From Robertkochia aurantiaca (GTDB lineage: Bacteria > Bacteroidota > Bacteroidia > Flavobacteriales > Flavobacteriaceae), in assembly GCF_020166495.1 (NCBI RefSeq), contig NZ_JAINZS010000006.1, positions 186,001 to 250,000 of the forward strand: 64,000 nt of DNA, in the 5' to 3' direction. Positions 43,836 to 51,347 of this stretch are shown here, in pieces. The notes below the pieces were generated by a model, which was not told where the DNA came from, searched no databases, and saw only the letters and a list, made by a program, of their open reading frames with translations. Position numbers and translations under genes: made by a program. Within the stretch, counting starts at the first letter, position 1. The number at the start of each line of letters is the position of its first letter.

Positions 43836-43899
43836 GTTATGGAGTTATGAAGTTATGGAGTTATGAGGTTATGGAGTTATGAAGTTATGAAGTGATGGG
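43836..43899. repeat. G-rich octamer array after dinB, 8 units
   Basis: Eight contiguous 8-bp units of the form GTTATGRA (last one GTGATGGG) begin 16 bp after the dinB stop. The unit is the same as at 27820 and 40559. It opens an 854-bp gap (43820-44673) that contains only repeats. Confidence 0.85.
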
Positions 43900-43910
43900 G
43901 GTGGAGAATT

Positions 43911-43945
43911 GTGGATTGTGGATTGTGGATTGTGAATGATGAATG
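43911..43945. repeat. GTGGATT heptamer array, 5 units
   Basis: GTGGATT occurs three times, followed by GTGAATG and ATGAATG, all in 7-bp register. The same GTGAATGATGAATG pair precedes the hairpin element in every copy at 44123, 47753, 48031, 48296 and 48534. Confidence 0.75.
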
Positions 43946-43949
43946 GGAT

Positions 43950-43992
43950 CGTCTTTGCGAGGAGCGAAGCGACGAAGCAATCTTTTTAAGAG
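43950..43992. repeat. Dispersed GTCTTTGCGAG hairpin element
   Basis: CGTCTTTGCGAGGAGCGAAG continues to CGACGAAGCAATCTTTTTAA. The same core recurs at 13568, 44123, 47753, 48031, 48296 and 48534, each time next to heptamer units. Confidence 0.75.
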
Positions 43993-44122
43993 AGTAGAGA
44001 GTGGAGAATAGAGAGTAGTTTTAATGGTAATTATCATGCAGCTATTGTCACACTGAGCATGTCGAAGTGAGACTATCCCAATGCTGAATTATGAATTGTG
44101 GATTGTGAATGATGAATGAAAA

Positions 44123-44165
44123 CGTCTTTGCGAGGAGCGAAGCGACGAAGCAATCTTTTTAAGAG
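44123..44165. repeat. Dispersed GTCTTTGCGAG hairpin element, second copy in this gap
   Basis: It is identical in its core to the copy at 43950, 173 bp away. Between them lies a GTCACACTGAGCATGTCGAA module (near 44046) and further 7-bp-phase sequence. After it come GATTAGG-like heptamers and a nonamer block of the CTCATACCA type (44221-44258). Confidence 0.75.
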
Positions 44166-44322
44166 AGTAGAGAATAGGGATTAGGGATTTGTGACTGGTT
44201 ATTAGTTATTAGCCGATAATCCATCATACCCTCATACCACCATACCTTCATACCCTGTTTTGAGAATAGAGAGTAGAGAATGGGGAAGCCCGCGATGCGG
44301 GATTAATTGTGCATGATGGATG

Positions 44323-44376
44323 CCCTCCCCCTGCAAAACCATTGGTTTTGCTTCCCCCCTCCCAGAGGGAGAGGGG
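44323..44376. repeat. Double-hairpin repeat element, copy 4
   Basis: The variable stem is GCAAAACC / GGTTTTGC (44333-44351) with an ATT loop. The constant part is a C-rich/G-rich hairpin CTCCC / GGGAG (44359-44371) flanked by CCCC and GGGG. Confidence 0.65.
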
Positions 44377-44483
44377 TTACTGCATATAGAGGATATGTGA
44401 AAAATAAAAGGAGCCAGCCGGCGCTTGAATGACAATGCCAACGGCGTTGATGGAAGGGGTGGATGGCATAGTCTCTTAAGACA

Positions 44484-44535
44484 ACCCACTCCGTCAGCGA
44501 TTTCATCGCTGTCACCCCTCCCTGACCAGGGCGGA
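44484..44535. repeat. Double-hairpin repeat element, copy 5
   Basis: CAGCGAT / ATCGCTG (44495-44511) is the variable stem; CCCT / AGGG (44520-44531) is the shorter constant hairpin. The flank CTCCGTCAGC is nearly the same as in copy 1 (TTCCGTCAGC), but the inner stem bases differ on both arms together. Confidence 0.65.
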
Positions 44536-44580
44536 GAGCCCGAAACCCGGAACTTTGGAGCTATCAAAAAAAATCAATTT

Positions 44581-44671
44581 CCTTAACCCTTAACCCTTAA
44601 CCCTTAACCCTTAACCCTTAACCCTTAACCCTTAACCCTTAACCCTTAACCACTAACCACTAACCAGTAAC
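44581..44671. repeat. CCTTAAC heptamer array, 13 units, ending at dnaE2
   Basis: Ten CCTTAAC units are followed by CACTAAC, CACTAAC and CAGTAAC, then two bases and the dnaE2 ATG at 44674. The unit on the other strand (GTTAAGG) resembles telomere-type repeats by chance. The left flank CAATTT is like the left flank CATTTC of the array at 48859. Confidence 0.95.
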
Positions 44672-44673
44672 CC

Positions 44674-47637
44674 ATGTACCTGAATTGTCACACATATTAC
44701 AGCCTTCGTTTCGGAACCTTTTCCGAGACCGAGCTTTTGGAGCTTGCCGTGGCCAATGAGGTCAGTTGCCTGGCATTGACCGATATCAACAACACTTCGG
44801 CCTGCCTGAACTTTGTGCGGAAAGCTCCGGAGTACGGGGTGCGGCCGGTGCTGGGAATCGATTTTCGAAATGGGGTGGAACAGGAATTCGTGGCATTGGC
44901 CGAAAATAACGAAGGGTTTTATGAGCTCAATAGTTTTTTGTCGGATCACCTGCACAGCAAGAAGCCTTTCGGGAAACGCCCGCCTGCTTTTGACCATGCC
45001 TTCGTGGTCTATCCTTTTGAAAAAGTGCTGGCGGAAGAGATGACCGACTTCAGCGAGCGGGAGTTTATCGGAATCTCGGTGGCCGACTTGCGTAAACTGC
45101 CCTTCTCCTGCTATATAAAGAACTACCGGGATCGCCTTGTGGTACAGCAGCCGGTCACCTTTCGAAACAAACGGGATTTCAATGCCCACCGGCTGCTTCG
45201 GGCTATCGACAACAATATTCTTCTCAGTAAACTATCAAAAGATGAAGAAGCCGATGAGAACGAGAAGATGTTTCCCGTAACCAACCTGGTGCAGGCCTTT
45301 TCAGAGTACAGCTTTATCCTGGAGAACACCGATCGCCTGCTGCGATCCTGCTCCATTGAATTCGACTTCTCTTCCGATGATAAGATGCAGAATCAGCGTA
45401 CCTATACCGGAGATCCTGAAAAAGATGTACAGTTGCTGGAAGAACTTTGCGAAAAAGGACTTCCATACCGCTACCCCGATGCCGGTCCGGAGATCAGGGA
45501 ACGTATTGACAAGGAACTTTCGGTGATCAGGCAGATGAATTTTGTCGCCTACTTCCTGATCAACTGGGATATTATCAGTTACGCCAAAAGGCAGGGGTAT
45601 TTTCATGTAGGCCGCGGAAGCGGTGCCAACAGTGTGGTCGCTTACCTGCTGGGAATTACAGATGTCGACCCCATGGAGCTCGACCTCTATTTTGAACGGT
45701 TTATCAACCTGTACCGAACCAGTCCGCCGGACTTCGACATCGATTTTTCCTGGCGTGACCGTGAAGATATGACCCGCTATATCTTTGAGCGTTTTCCGAA
45801 TGTAGCCCTGCTGGGGGCTTATGTCACTTTCCAGTACCGGGGAGTGATCAGGGAGCTGGGAAAAGTGTTCGGACTGCCTAAGGAAGAGATCGATAAGCTC
45901 AGCGAAGACCGGCTCCGTACTGATGAGCTGGATCAGACGGCCCTGCTGGTATTAAAATACGGGAAGCTCATACACGGTATGCCTAACTATGTGAGCATCC
46001 ATTCCAGCGGAATCCTGATCAGCCAGAAACCCCTGCACTGGTTCTCGGCGACCAACCTTCCGCCCAAGGGATTTCCGACCGTACAGTTCGATATGCATAT
46101 CGCCGAAGATGCAGGGTTGTACAAGTTCGATATACTCGGGCAACGCGGCCTGGCAAAGATCAAGGAGGCGATCGCCATTATTCATGAGAACCGGCCCGAC
46201 GCAGCCGATTTTGATATTCATGATATACGGTCGCTGAAACAGGATCCAAAGATCAATGGGATCATAAAGACCGCCCAGTGTATGGGATGTTTTTATGTAG
46301 AGTCACCTGCTATGCGGATGCTGCTGAAAAAGCTGGAGGTCGATAATTATCTGAGCCTGGTGGCAGCCAGTTCGATCATCAGACCGGGTGTCTCGAAGAG
46401 CGGGATGATGCGGGAATATATACTGCGTCACCGTCACCCTGAACGACGCAAACAGGCACATCCGGTGCTGTGGGAGATTATGCCTGATACCTACGGGGTG
46501 ATGGTCTACCAGGAAGACGTGATCAAGGTGGCTCACCACTTCGCCGGCCTGACACTGGGAGAGGCCGATGTGTTACGAAGGGGAATGAGCGGGAAATATC
46601 GTTCACGGGAAGAGTTCAAACGGGTGGAAGATAAGTTCATCAGCAACTGTCGCGAGAAGGGGTATGATGATAAACTGGTCAAAGACGTATGGCACCAGGT
46701 GGCGAGCTTTGCCGGTTATGCGTTTGCCAAGGGGCACTCGGCATCGTATGCGGTCGAAAGTTATCAGAGCCTTTTCCTGCGGGCTTATTTCCCACTGGAA
46801 TATATGGTGGCCGTGATCAATAATGGCGGCGGATTTTACCGGACAGAGATCTATGTGCATGAAGCCCGTATGCTGGGTGCCGGGATACATGCGCCTTGTG
46901 TGAATCGAAGTGGGATAGCGCATCGCATTATAGGGTGTGATATCTACCTGGGACTGGCTGCTCTGCGGGAACTGGAAGAGCGTTCTGCCATGCTGATCGT
47001 GAAAGAGCGGCAGGCAGGAGGCGTGTTTCGGTCGCTTGATGATTTCGTAGACCGGGTGCGTATCGGGATCGAACAGCTGAGTATCCTGATACGTATCGAT
47101 GCCTTCAGGTTTACGGGAATCGATAAATACGAACTGCTGTGGCAGGCACATTTCAAACTGGGAGTTAGCAAGAAACCCGAACCCCAGCAGAAACTGTTTC
47201 GTCCGCCTCACCGGAACTTTGAGATTCCGGCCTTGTCGACCACCCGGTTGGAGGCCGCTTTCGATCAGCTGGAATTGCTGGGTTACTGCCTCTGCAGTCC
47301 GTTCGAGCTTTTAAAGGAAGCGCCGCTCAATACGAACGGAGCGGCAGATCTGGAAGCTTACCTGGACCGGCACATCGATATCTATGGCTACCTGGTGACC
47401 GTGAAACGCACCAAAACCCACCGGAAAGAGGAGATGAACTTTGCCACCTTTATCGATCAGCGGGGGGAGGTCTTCGACTGTGTGCTTTTTCCGCCCGTGG
47501 CCCGTAAATATTATTTCAGGGGGAAGGGCATCTATCGCCTCTACGGAAAGGTCGTCAGTGAATTTGGTTTTTTGAGTGTGGAGGTCAAAAGGATGCGAAA
47601 GGAAGATTATATCGCAGATCCGAGGTATAGTGATTAG
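44674..47637 (+). CDS. dnaE2: DNA polymerase III alpha subunit, error-prone DnaE2 type
   Basis: The 987-residue C-family polymerase is short compared with the replicative DnaE (over 1,100 residues), as is typical of DnaE2. It has an N-terminal PHP domain with partly altered metal residues (NCHTYYSLRFGTF), the palm motifs VGRGSGANSVVAY (312-324) and PDFDIDF (352-358) with the catalytic aspartates, and a C-terminal OB fold (IYGYLVTVKRTKTHRKEEM). It probably works with DinB in damage-induced mutagenesis. Its ATG follows a CCTTAAC array by 2 nt. Its last codons (Ser-Asp-stop) lie in a GTGATTAG motif that starts the next array. Confidence 0.93.
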   Translation: MYLNCHTYYSLRFGTFSETELLELAVANEVSCLALTDINNTSACLNFVRKAPEYGVRPVLGIDFRNGVEQEFVALAENNEGFYELNSFLSDHLHSKKPFGKRPPAFDHAFVVYPFEKVLAEEMTDFSEREFIGISVADLRKLPFSCYIKNYRDRLVVQQPVTFRNKRDFNAHRLLRAIDNNILLSKLSKDEEADENEKMFPVTNLVQAFSEYSFILENTDRLLRSCSIEFDFSSDDKMQNQRTYTGDPEKDVQLLEELCEKGLPYRYPDAGPEIRERIDKELSVIRQMNFVAYFLINWDIISYAKRQGYFHVGRGSGANSVVAYLLGITDVDPMELDLYFERFINLYRTSPPDFDIDFSWRDREDMTRYIFERFPNVALLGAYVTFQYRGVIRELGKVFGLPKEEIDKLSEDRLRTDELDQTALLVLKYGKLIHGMPNYVSIHSSGILISQKPLHWFSATNLPPKGFPTVQFDMHIAEDAGLYKFDILGQRGLAKIKEAIAIIHENRPDAADFDIHDIRSLKQDPKINGIIKTAQCMGCFYVESPAMRMLLKKLEVDNYLSLVAASSIIRPGVSKSGMMREYILRHRHPERRKQAHPVLWEIMPDTYGVMVYQEDVIKVAHHFAGLTLGEADVLRRGMSGKYRSREEFKRVEDKFISNCREKGYDDKLVKDVWHQVASFAGYAFAKGHSASYAVESYQSLFLRAYFPLEYMVAVINNGGGFYRTEIYVHEARMLGAGIHAPCVNRSGIAHRIIGCDIYLGLAALRELEERSAMLIVKERQAGGVFRSLDDFVDRVRIGIEQLSILIRIDAFRFTGIDKYELLWQAHFKLGVSKKPEPQQKLFRPPHRNFEIPALSTTRLEAAFDQLELLGYCLCSPFELLKEAPLNTNGAADLEAYLDRHIDIYGYLVTVKRTKTHRKEEMNFATFIDQRGEVFDCVLFPPVARKYYFRGKGIYRLYGKVVSEFGFLSVEVKRMRKEDYIADPRYSD

Positions 47638-47749
47638 TTATTAGTTATTAGTGAGTCGGGAGTTGTGAGTTGTGAGTTGTGAATGGAGAGTGGAGAATAG
47701 AGAATGGAAAACCCTGAATTATGAATTATGGATTGTGAATGATGAATGG
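47628..47749. repeat. G-rich heptamer array starting inside the dnaE2 stop region
   Basis: From GTGATTA at 47629 the sequence keeps 7-bp phase through GTTATTA, GTTATTA, GTGAGTC, GGGAGTT, GTGAGTT (twice), GTGAATG, GAGAGTG, GAGAATA and on to GTGAATG, ATGAATG. The dnaE2 stop TAG is part of the first unit. GTGAGTC is the exact complement of the GACTCAC phase of the array at 28102. Confidence 0.8.
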
Positions 47750-48690
47750 AAGCGTCTTTGCGAGGAGCGAAGCGACGAAGCAATCTGCTGAAGAGATTAG
47801 GGATTAGGGATTTGTCACTGGTTATTAGTTATTTGCCGATATACCAGAATCTCATCATACCCTCATACCCTCATACCACAATACCTCCATAGCACAAAAT
47901 GTCACACTGCTCCGGAGGGTCGGGAGTCGGGAGTCGGGAGTCGTGAGTGGTGAGTTGTGAATGGAGAGTGGAGAATAGAGAATGGAATATCCTGAATTAT
48001 GAATTATGGATTGTGAATGATGAATGGAAACGTCTTTGCGAGGTAGCGAAGCGACGAAGCAATCTTTTTAAAAGAATAGGGATTAGGGATTTGTGACTGG
48101 TTATTAGTTAGTTGCCGATATACCAGAATCTCATCATACCCTCATACCCTCATACCACCATACCTCCATAGCACAAAATGTCACACTGCCCCGGAGGGTG
48201 GGGAGTCGGGAGTCGGGAGTTGTGAATGGAGAGTGGAGAATAGAGAATGGAATATCCTGAATTATGAATTATGGATTGTGAATGATGAATGGATTCGTTT
48301 TAGCGAGAAGCGAAGCGACGAAGCAATCTGCTGAAGAGAATAGGGATTAGGGATTTGTGACTGGTTATTTGTTATTTGCCGATATACCAGAATCTCATCA
48401 TACCCTCATACCACCATACCCTCATACCACAATACCTCCATAGCACAAAATGTCACACTGCCCCGAAGTATCGGGGTTGTCGAAGTGAGACTATCCGAAT
48501 GCTGAATTATGGCTTGTGAATGATGAATGGAAACGTCTTTGCGAGAGGGGAAGCGACGAAGCAATCTGCTGAAGAGATTAGGGATTAGGGATTTGTGACT
48601 GGTTATTAGTTATTTGCCGATATACCCCCATACCCCCATACCTTCACACCCTGTTTTGAGAACAGAGAACAGGCTGATGCTGAATTATAA
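47638..48690. repeat. Higher-order repeat of about 240-280 bp, about four copies
   Basis: The 1,354-bp gap 47638-48991 holds no gene. It repeats modules in fixed order: G-rich heptamers, a GTGAATGATGAATG pair, the GTCTTTGCGAG hairpin (47753, 48031, 48296, 48534), GATTAGG heptamers with GGTTATTAGTTATT, a CTCATACCC nonamer block, and a TGTCACACTG module. Spacing between hairpins is 278, 265 and 238 bp. The dinB-dnaE2 gap has two shorter versions of the same unit. Confidence 0.88.
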
Positions 48691-48751
48691 ATAAGGTTTA
48701 AGTTCTGATTATTTCAACCATCATCAGATTAACAGAGTCATCCAGAACGGA

Positions 48752-48766
48752 GGTGGCTTCGCCACC
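48752..48766. repeat. Short hairpin in the dnaE2-DUF456 gap
   Basis: GGTGGC and GCCACC with a TTC loop form a 6-bp hairpin, followed by a GATCTGCCGGATC stretch. It lies between the higher-order repeats and the CCTTAAT array. Confidence 0.5.
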
Positions 48767-48858
48767 GTAGTGAAGGATCTGCCGGATCGTGGAAGTACCG
48801 GACATATATTATAACTGCAAAATGATGGATTGAGAATCGCACAAAAATATGTTCATTT

Positions 48859-48992
48859 CCTTAATCCTTAATCCTTAATCCTTAATCCTTAATCCTTAAT
48901 CCTTAATCCTTAACCTTTAACCCTTAACCCTTAACCCTTAACCCTTAGCCCTTAGCCCTTAGCCGCATAACCACTAACCATTAACCCCTAAT
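48859..48992. repeat. CCTTAAT/CCTTAAC/CCTTAGC heptamer array ending in the DUF456 stop codon
   Basis: Seven CCTTAAT units, then five CCTTAAC-type units, three CCTTAGC units and degenerate units (CACTAAC, CATTAAC) run up to 48992, where the minus-strand DUF456 stop codon (48992-48994) overlaps. Variants occur in blocks, which points to growth by local duplication. Confidence 0.9.
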
Positions 48993-49501
48993 CACCATGT
49001 AAATAATGCCTCCCGATACTCCCAGACGCGGTAGATAAAGATCCCCAGAAATGCCATAGCCACTATGAACTTTAGCAGGGTGCCGGTAAGAAACCCCATA
49101 AAGGAACCGAAGGCGGCACGCATGGCGGTTTTATTGTCGGCCTTATTGGTGTACTCGCCCACCAGGGCTCCGATAAAAGGCCAGATGATGATACCGAAGA
49201 TCCCAAAAATGGGGAAGACCAGGGATATGATCAGGCCGATGGTGGTTCCTATGACGCCATTTCTGCTGCCGCCATATCTTTTGGTGCCGGCAGCCGGAAT
49301 GATGTAATCAAGTACCACTACCAGCACCGCCAGGAACAAGGTAATCCCCAGTGTGACCCAATTGAAGGGCACTGCCTTGGTAAGGTACAGAAGTAAGAGG
49401 CCGAACCAACTGAGAGGCGGACCAGGCAGTACAGGGAGAAAACTCCCCAGTATACCCGTGATGATCAGAATAAATCCAAGAACAAGTAAAAGTATGTCCA
49501 T
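48992..49501 (-). CDS. DUF456 membrane protein
   Basis: The 169-residue hydrophobic protein has the DUF456 layout: an N-terminal pair of helices with LGSFLPVLPGPPLSWFGLLL, a central GTKRYGGSRNGVIGTTIGLI and IWPFIGALVGEY. The function is unknown. Its stop codon TGA is part of a heptamer (GTGATTA) at the right edge of the 48859 array, the same motif that ends dnaE2. Confidence 0.9.
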   Translation of the reverse strand: MDILLLVLGFILIITGILGSFLPVLPGPPLSWFGLLLLYLTKAVPFNWVTLGITLFLAVLVVVLDYIIPAAGTKRYGGSRNGVIGTTIGLIISLVFPIFGIFGIIIWPFIGALVGEYTNKADNKTAMRAAFGSFMGFLTGTLLKFIVAMAFLGIFIYRVWEYREALFTW

Positions 49502-49581
49502 AATTGGCAGGTTTTCTACGAATATAGCTAATCTTATTGTGGTAAAGTTCTCATAAAAACCACCTTTAGCAATATTTTAAA

Positions 49582-49615
49582 AACTAAAAGATTAGTTTAA
49601 ACTAAAGTTTTAGTT
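49582..49615 (+). promoter_or_regulatory. Tandem palindromic operator, probable BlaI-type site
   Basis: AACTAAAAGATTAGTT (49582-49597) and AACTAAAGTTTTAGTT (49600-49615) each have perfect AACTAA-N4-TTAGTT arms and lie 18 bp apart centre to centre. Together they make a 34-bp near-palindrome. It ends 27 bp before the start of an operon that encodes a BlaI-type repressor, so autoregulation is likely. Confidence 0.7.
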
Positions 49616-49642
49616 ATATTTATGATCTGAAACATTATATTC

Positions 49643-50980
49643 ATGGGTTGCAGCAGTAAAATATGGAGCCGATTGTGGATTGTGGTCGTATTGCTATACG
49701 GCACGACCATGTATGCGCAACAACGGCCTGATACGACCTTTACCTACCAGCCAAGACAGGCTGCTTACCCTGCCGGCGAAGGTCCGCTGGTGTTGATAGA
49801 TGAAGGGCATGAGAACCTTCATGCGGCGGGCGGAAATTTCGCTCCTTTCGCAAAGTTGCTTCGGGAAGACGGTTACCGTGTAGCGCCCCATAAAGGTGCT
49901 TTAACTGCCGGATCACTATCTGGGGCAGATATACTTGTGATCGCCAATGCATTGCATCCGTCCAATAAAGGAAACTGGGTTTTACCCAATCCATCAGCTT
50001 TTAGCAAAGAGGAGATTCAAGCAGCCAGAGATTGGGTCGCTGATGGAGGCAAACTATTGCTGATCGCCGATCATATGCCTTTTGCAGGAGCCGCCGGGGA
50101 GCTTGCTTCAGCTTTCGGAATAGCGTTTCTGAATGGTTTTGCCATGACATCTAATGCCTTTTGGCCCCCTTCTGTTTTTAGCCGCTCTGAAGCGGGACTT
50201 TTGGCTCATCCTGTGACCGAAGGGCTTCAGGAGTACGAAAGCATAGATGAGATAGCCACCTTTACAGGCTCTGCCTTTACGTTGCCGGATGGGGCCGAAC
50301 CCATTCTTGCCTTTAAGAAAGAACACCGATCGCTTCTGCCCGACACGGCCTGGGCCTTCAATTCGAAAACTCCGAACCTCTCTTTGGATGGGTATTACCA
50401 GGGCGGTATTGTGCAGCATGGGAAAGGAAAAGTTGCTGTCTTTGGTGAGGCTGCCATGTTCACGGCTCAGGTGACCGGGCAGGGAATCAAAGCAGGTTTT
50501 AATTCTGAATTTGCCCCTCAAAACGCTCAGTTCATACTAAACTTGATTCATTACCTGGAAGGACCGAAAATTTACACCGGGGAACTTTCCTCAGCAGAAA
50601 AGGAAGAGATGTCAGGGATGGAGGCAGAGATTCTGCAAGTGAATCACGAAATGGAATCGGCTTTTAACAGAAAGGATTATAAGGCCGTGGCTGAATATTA
50701 TTCAGATGATGCCGTACTTGTTTCAGAAGGGATAGAGTTGCATGGGAGAGAGGCTATCGATGCGTACTGGATGGCCATGGAAGACCGCGGCATCGCCTGG
50801 GAGCTTGAAAATACCGAGATCATTCCTGATGTCACCACTGCAGTTCAAAGAGGAATCTCCCGTCTTACCTATTTGGACTATTCAGGAACCGAAGTGGTTT
50901 CCAGGGTGAAGTTCACTCTGCTATGGGTGAAAAGCAATGAGCAATGGAAAATTAGAATCGATCATTATTCAAAACTATAA
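49643..50980 (+). CDS. Secreted DUF4350-like / SnoaL-like two-domain protein
   Basis: The 445-residue protein has a signal peptide (cleavage near MYAQQ). Residues about 45-310 resemble a DUF4350/glutamine-amidotransferase-like fold (GPLVLIDEGHENLHAAGGNF, GKLLLIADHMPFAGAAGELA and a GKGKVAVFGEAAMF strand). Residues about 325-445 are a SnoaL/DUF4440-type cone domain (EMESAFNRKDYKAVAEYYSD). The combination is unusual, and the role is not known. It is the first gene of an operon with a BlaI repressor and a BlaR1-like protease, behind a tandem operator, so it is probably an induced effector. Confidence 0.75.
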   Translation: MGCSSKIWSRLWIVVVLLYGTTMYAQQRPDTTFTYQPRQAAYPAGEGPLVLIDEGHENLHAAGGNFAPFAKLLREDGYRVAPHKGALTAGSLSGADILVIANALHPSNKGNWVLPNPSAFSKEEIQAARDWVADGGKLLLIADHMPFAGAAGELASAFGIAFLNGFAMTSNAFWPPSVFSRSEAGLLAHPVTEGLQEYESIDEIATFTGSAFTLPDGAEPILAFKKEHRSLLPDTAWAFNSKTPNLSLDGYYQGGIVQHGKGKVAVFGEAAMFTAQVTGQGIKAGFNSEFAPQNAQFILNLIHYLEGPKIYTGELSSAEKEEMSGMEAEILQVNHEMESAFNRKDYKAVAEYYSDDAVLVSEGIELHGREAIDAYWMAMEDRGIAWELENTEIIPDVTTAVQRGISRLTYLDYSGTEVVSRVKFTLLWVKSNEQWKIRIDHYSKL

Positions 50981-50981
50981 A

Positions 50982-51347
50982 ATGAAACAACTGACCAAGG
51001 CAGAAGAAGAGGTAATGCAAATCCTCTGGAAGTTAAAAAAGGCCAATGTAAAGGCTGTTATCAAGGAACTGCCCGAACCCAAACCGGCATACAATACCAT
51101 CTCTACGATCATCCGGATACTGGAAAGCAAAGGATTCGTCGATCATGAGCAGAAAGGGAAAGGTTATTTGTATTATCCAATGGTACAACGGGAAGAATAC
51201 AGCAGCCAATCGATCAACTCTTTTGTAGATAAATACTTTCAGGGGTCTTTTAAAAGTATGGTCTCATTCTTTGTGCGGAAGAACGATCTAAGCCTGAAAG
51301 AGATGGAAGATATAATGAAAGACATTGAAAAAAATAATAAATCATGA
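50982..51347 (+). CDS. BlaI/MecI/CopY family transcriptional repressor
   Basis: From the ATG at 50982 the protein has 121 residues with the BlaI winged-helix domain (LTKAEEEVMQILWKLKKANV, then KPAYNTISTIIRILESKGFV) and a dimerisation helix. In the family the partner BlaR1 protease removes the repressor from DNA. The start lies 1 bp after the stop of the preceding gene; a frame to 50937 would overlap that gene and was rejected. Its stop overlaps the blaR1-like start (ATGA). Confidence 0.95.
   Translation: MKQLTKAEEEVMQILWKLKKANVKAVIKELPEPKPAYNTISTIIRILESKGFVDHEQKGKGYLYYPMVQREEYSSQSINSFVDKYFQGSFKSMVSFFVRKNDLSLKEMEDIMKDIEKNNKS

Noticed and set aside
44581-44671. Telomere or chromosome-end repeat
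   Set aside because: The unit resembles telomere repeats but lies between genes on a continuous chromosome stretch, and related non-telomeric units occur at other loci.
40529-49000. Integrated mobile element or prophage
   Set aside because: No integrase, transposase or phage gene is present; the repeats have no coding capacity, so any mobilising enzyme would have to act in trans.
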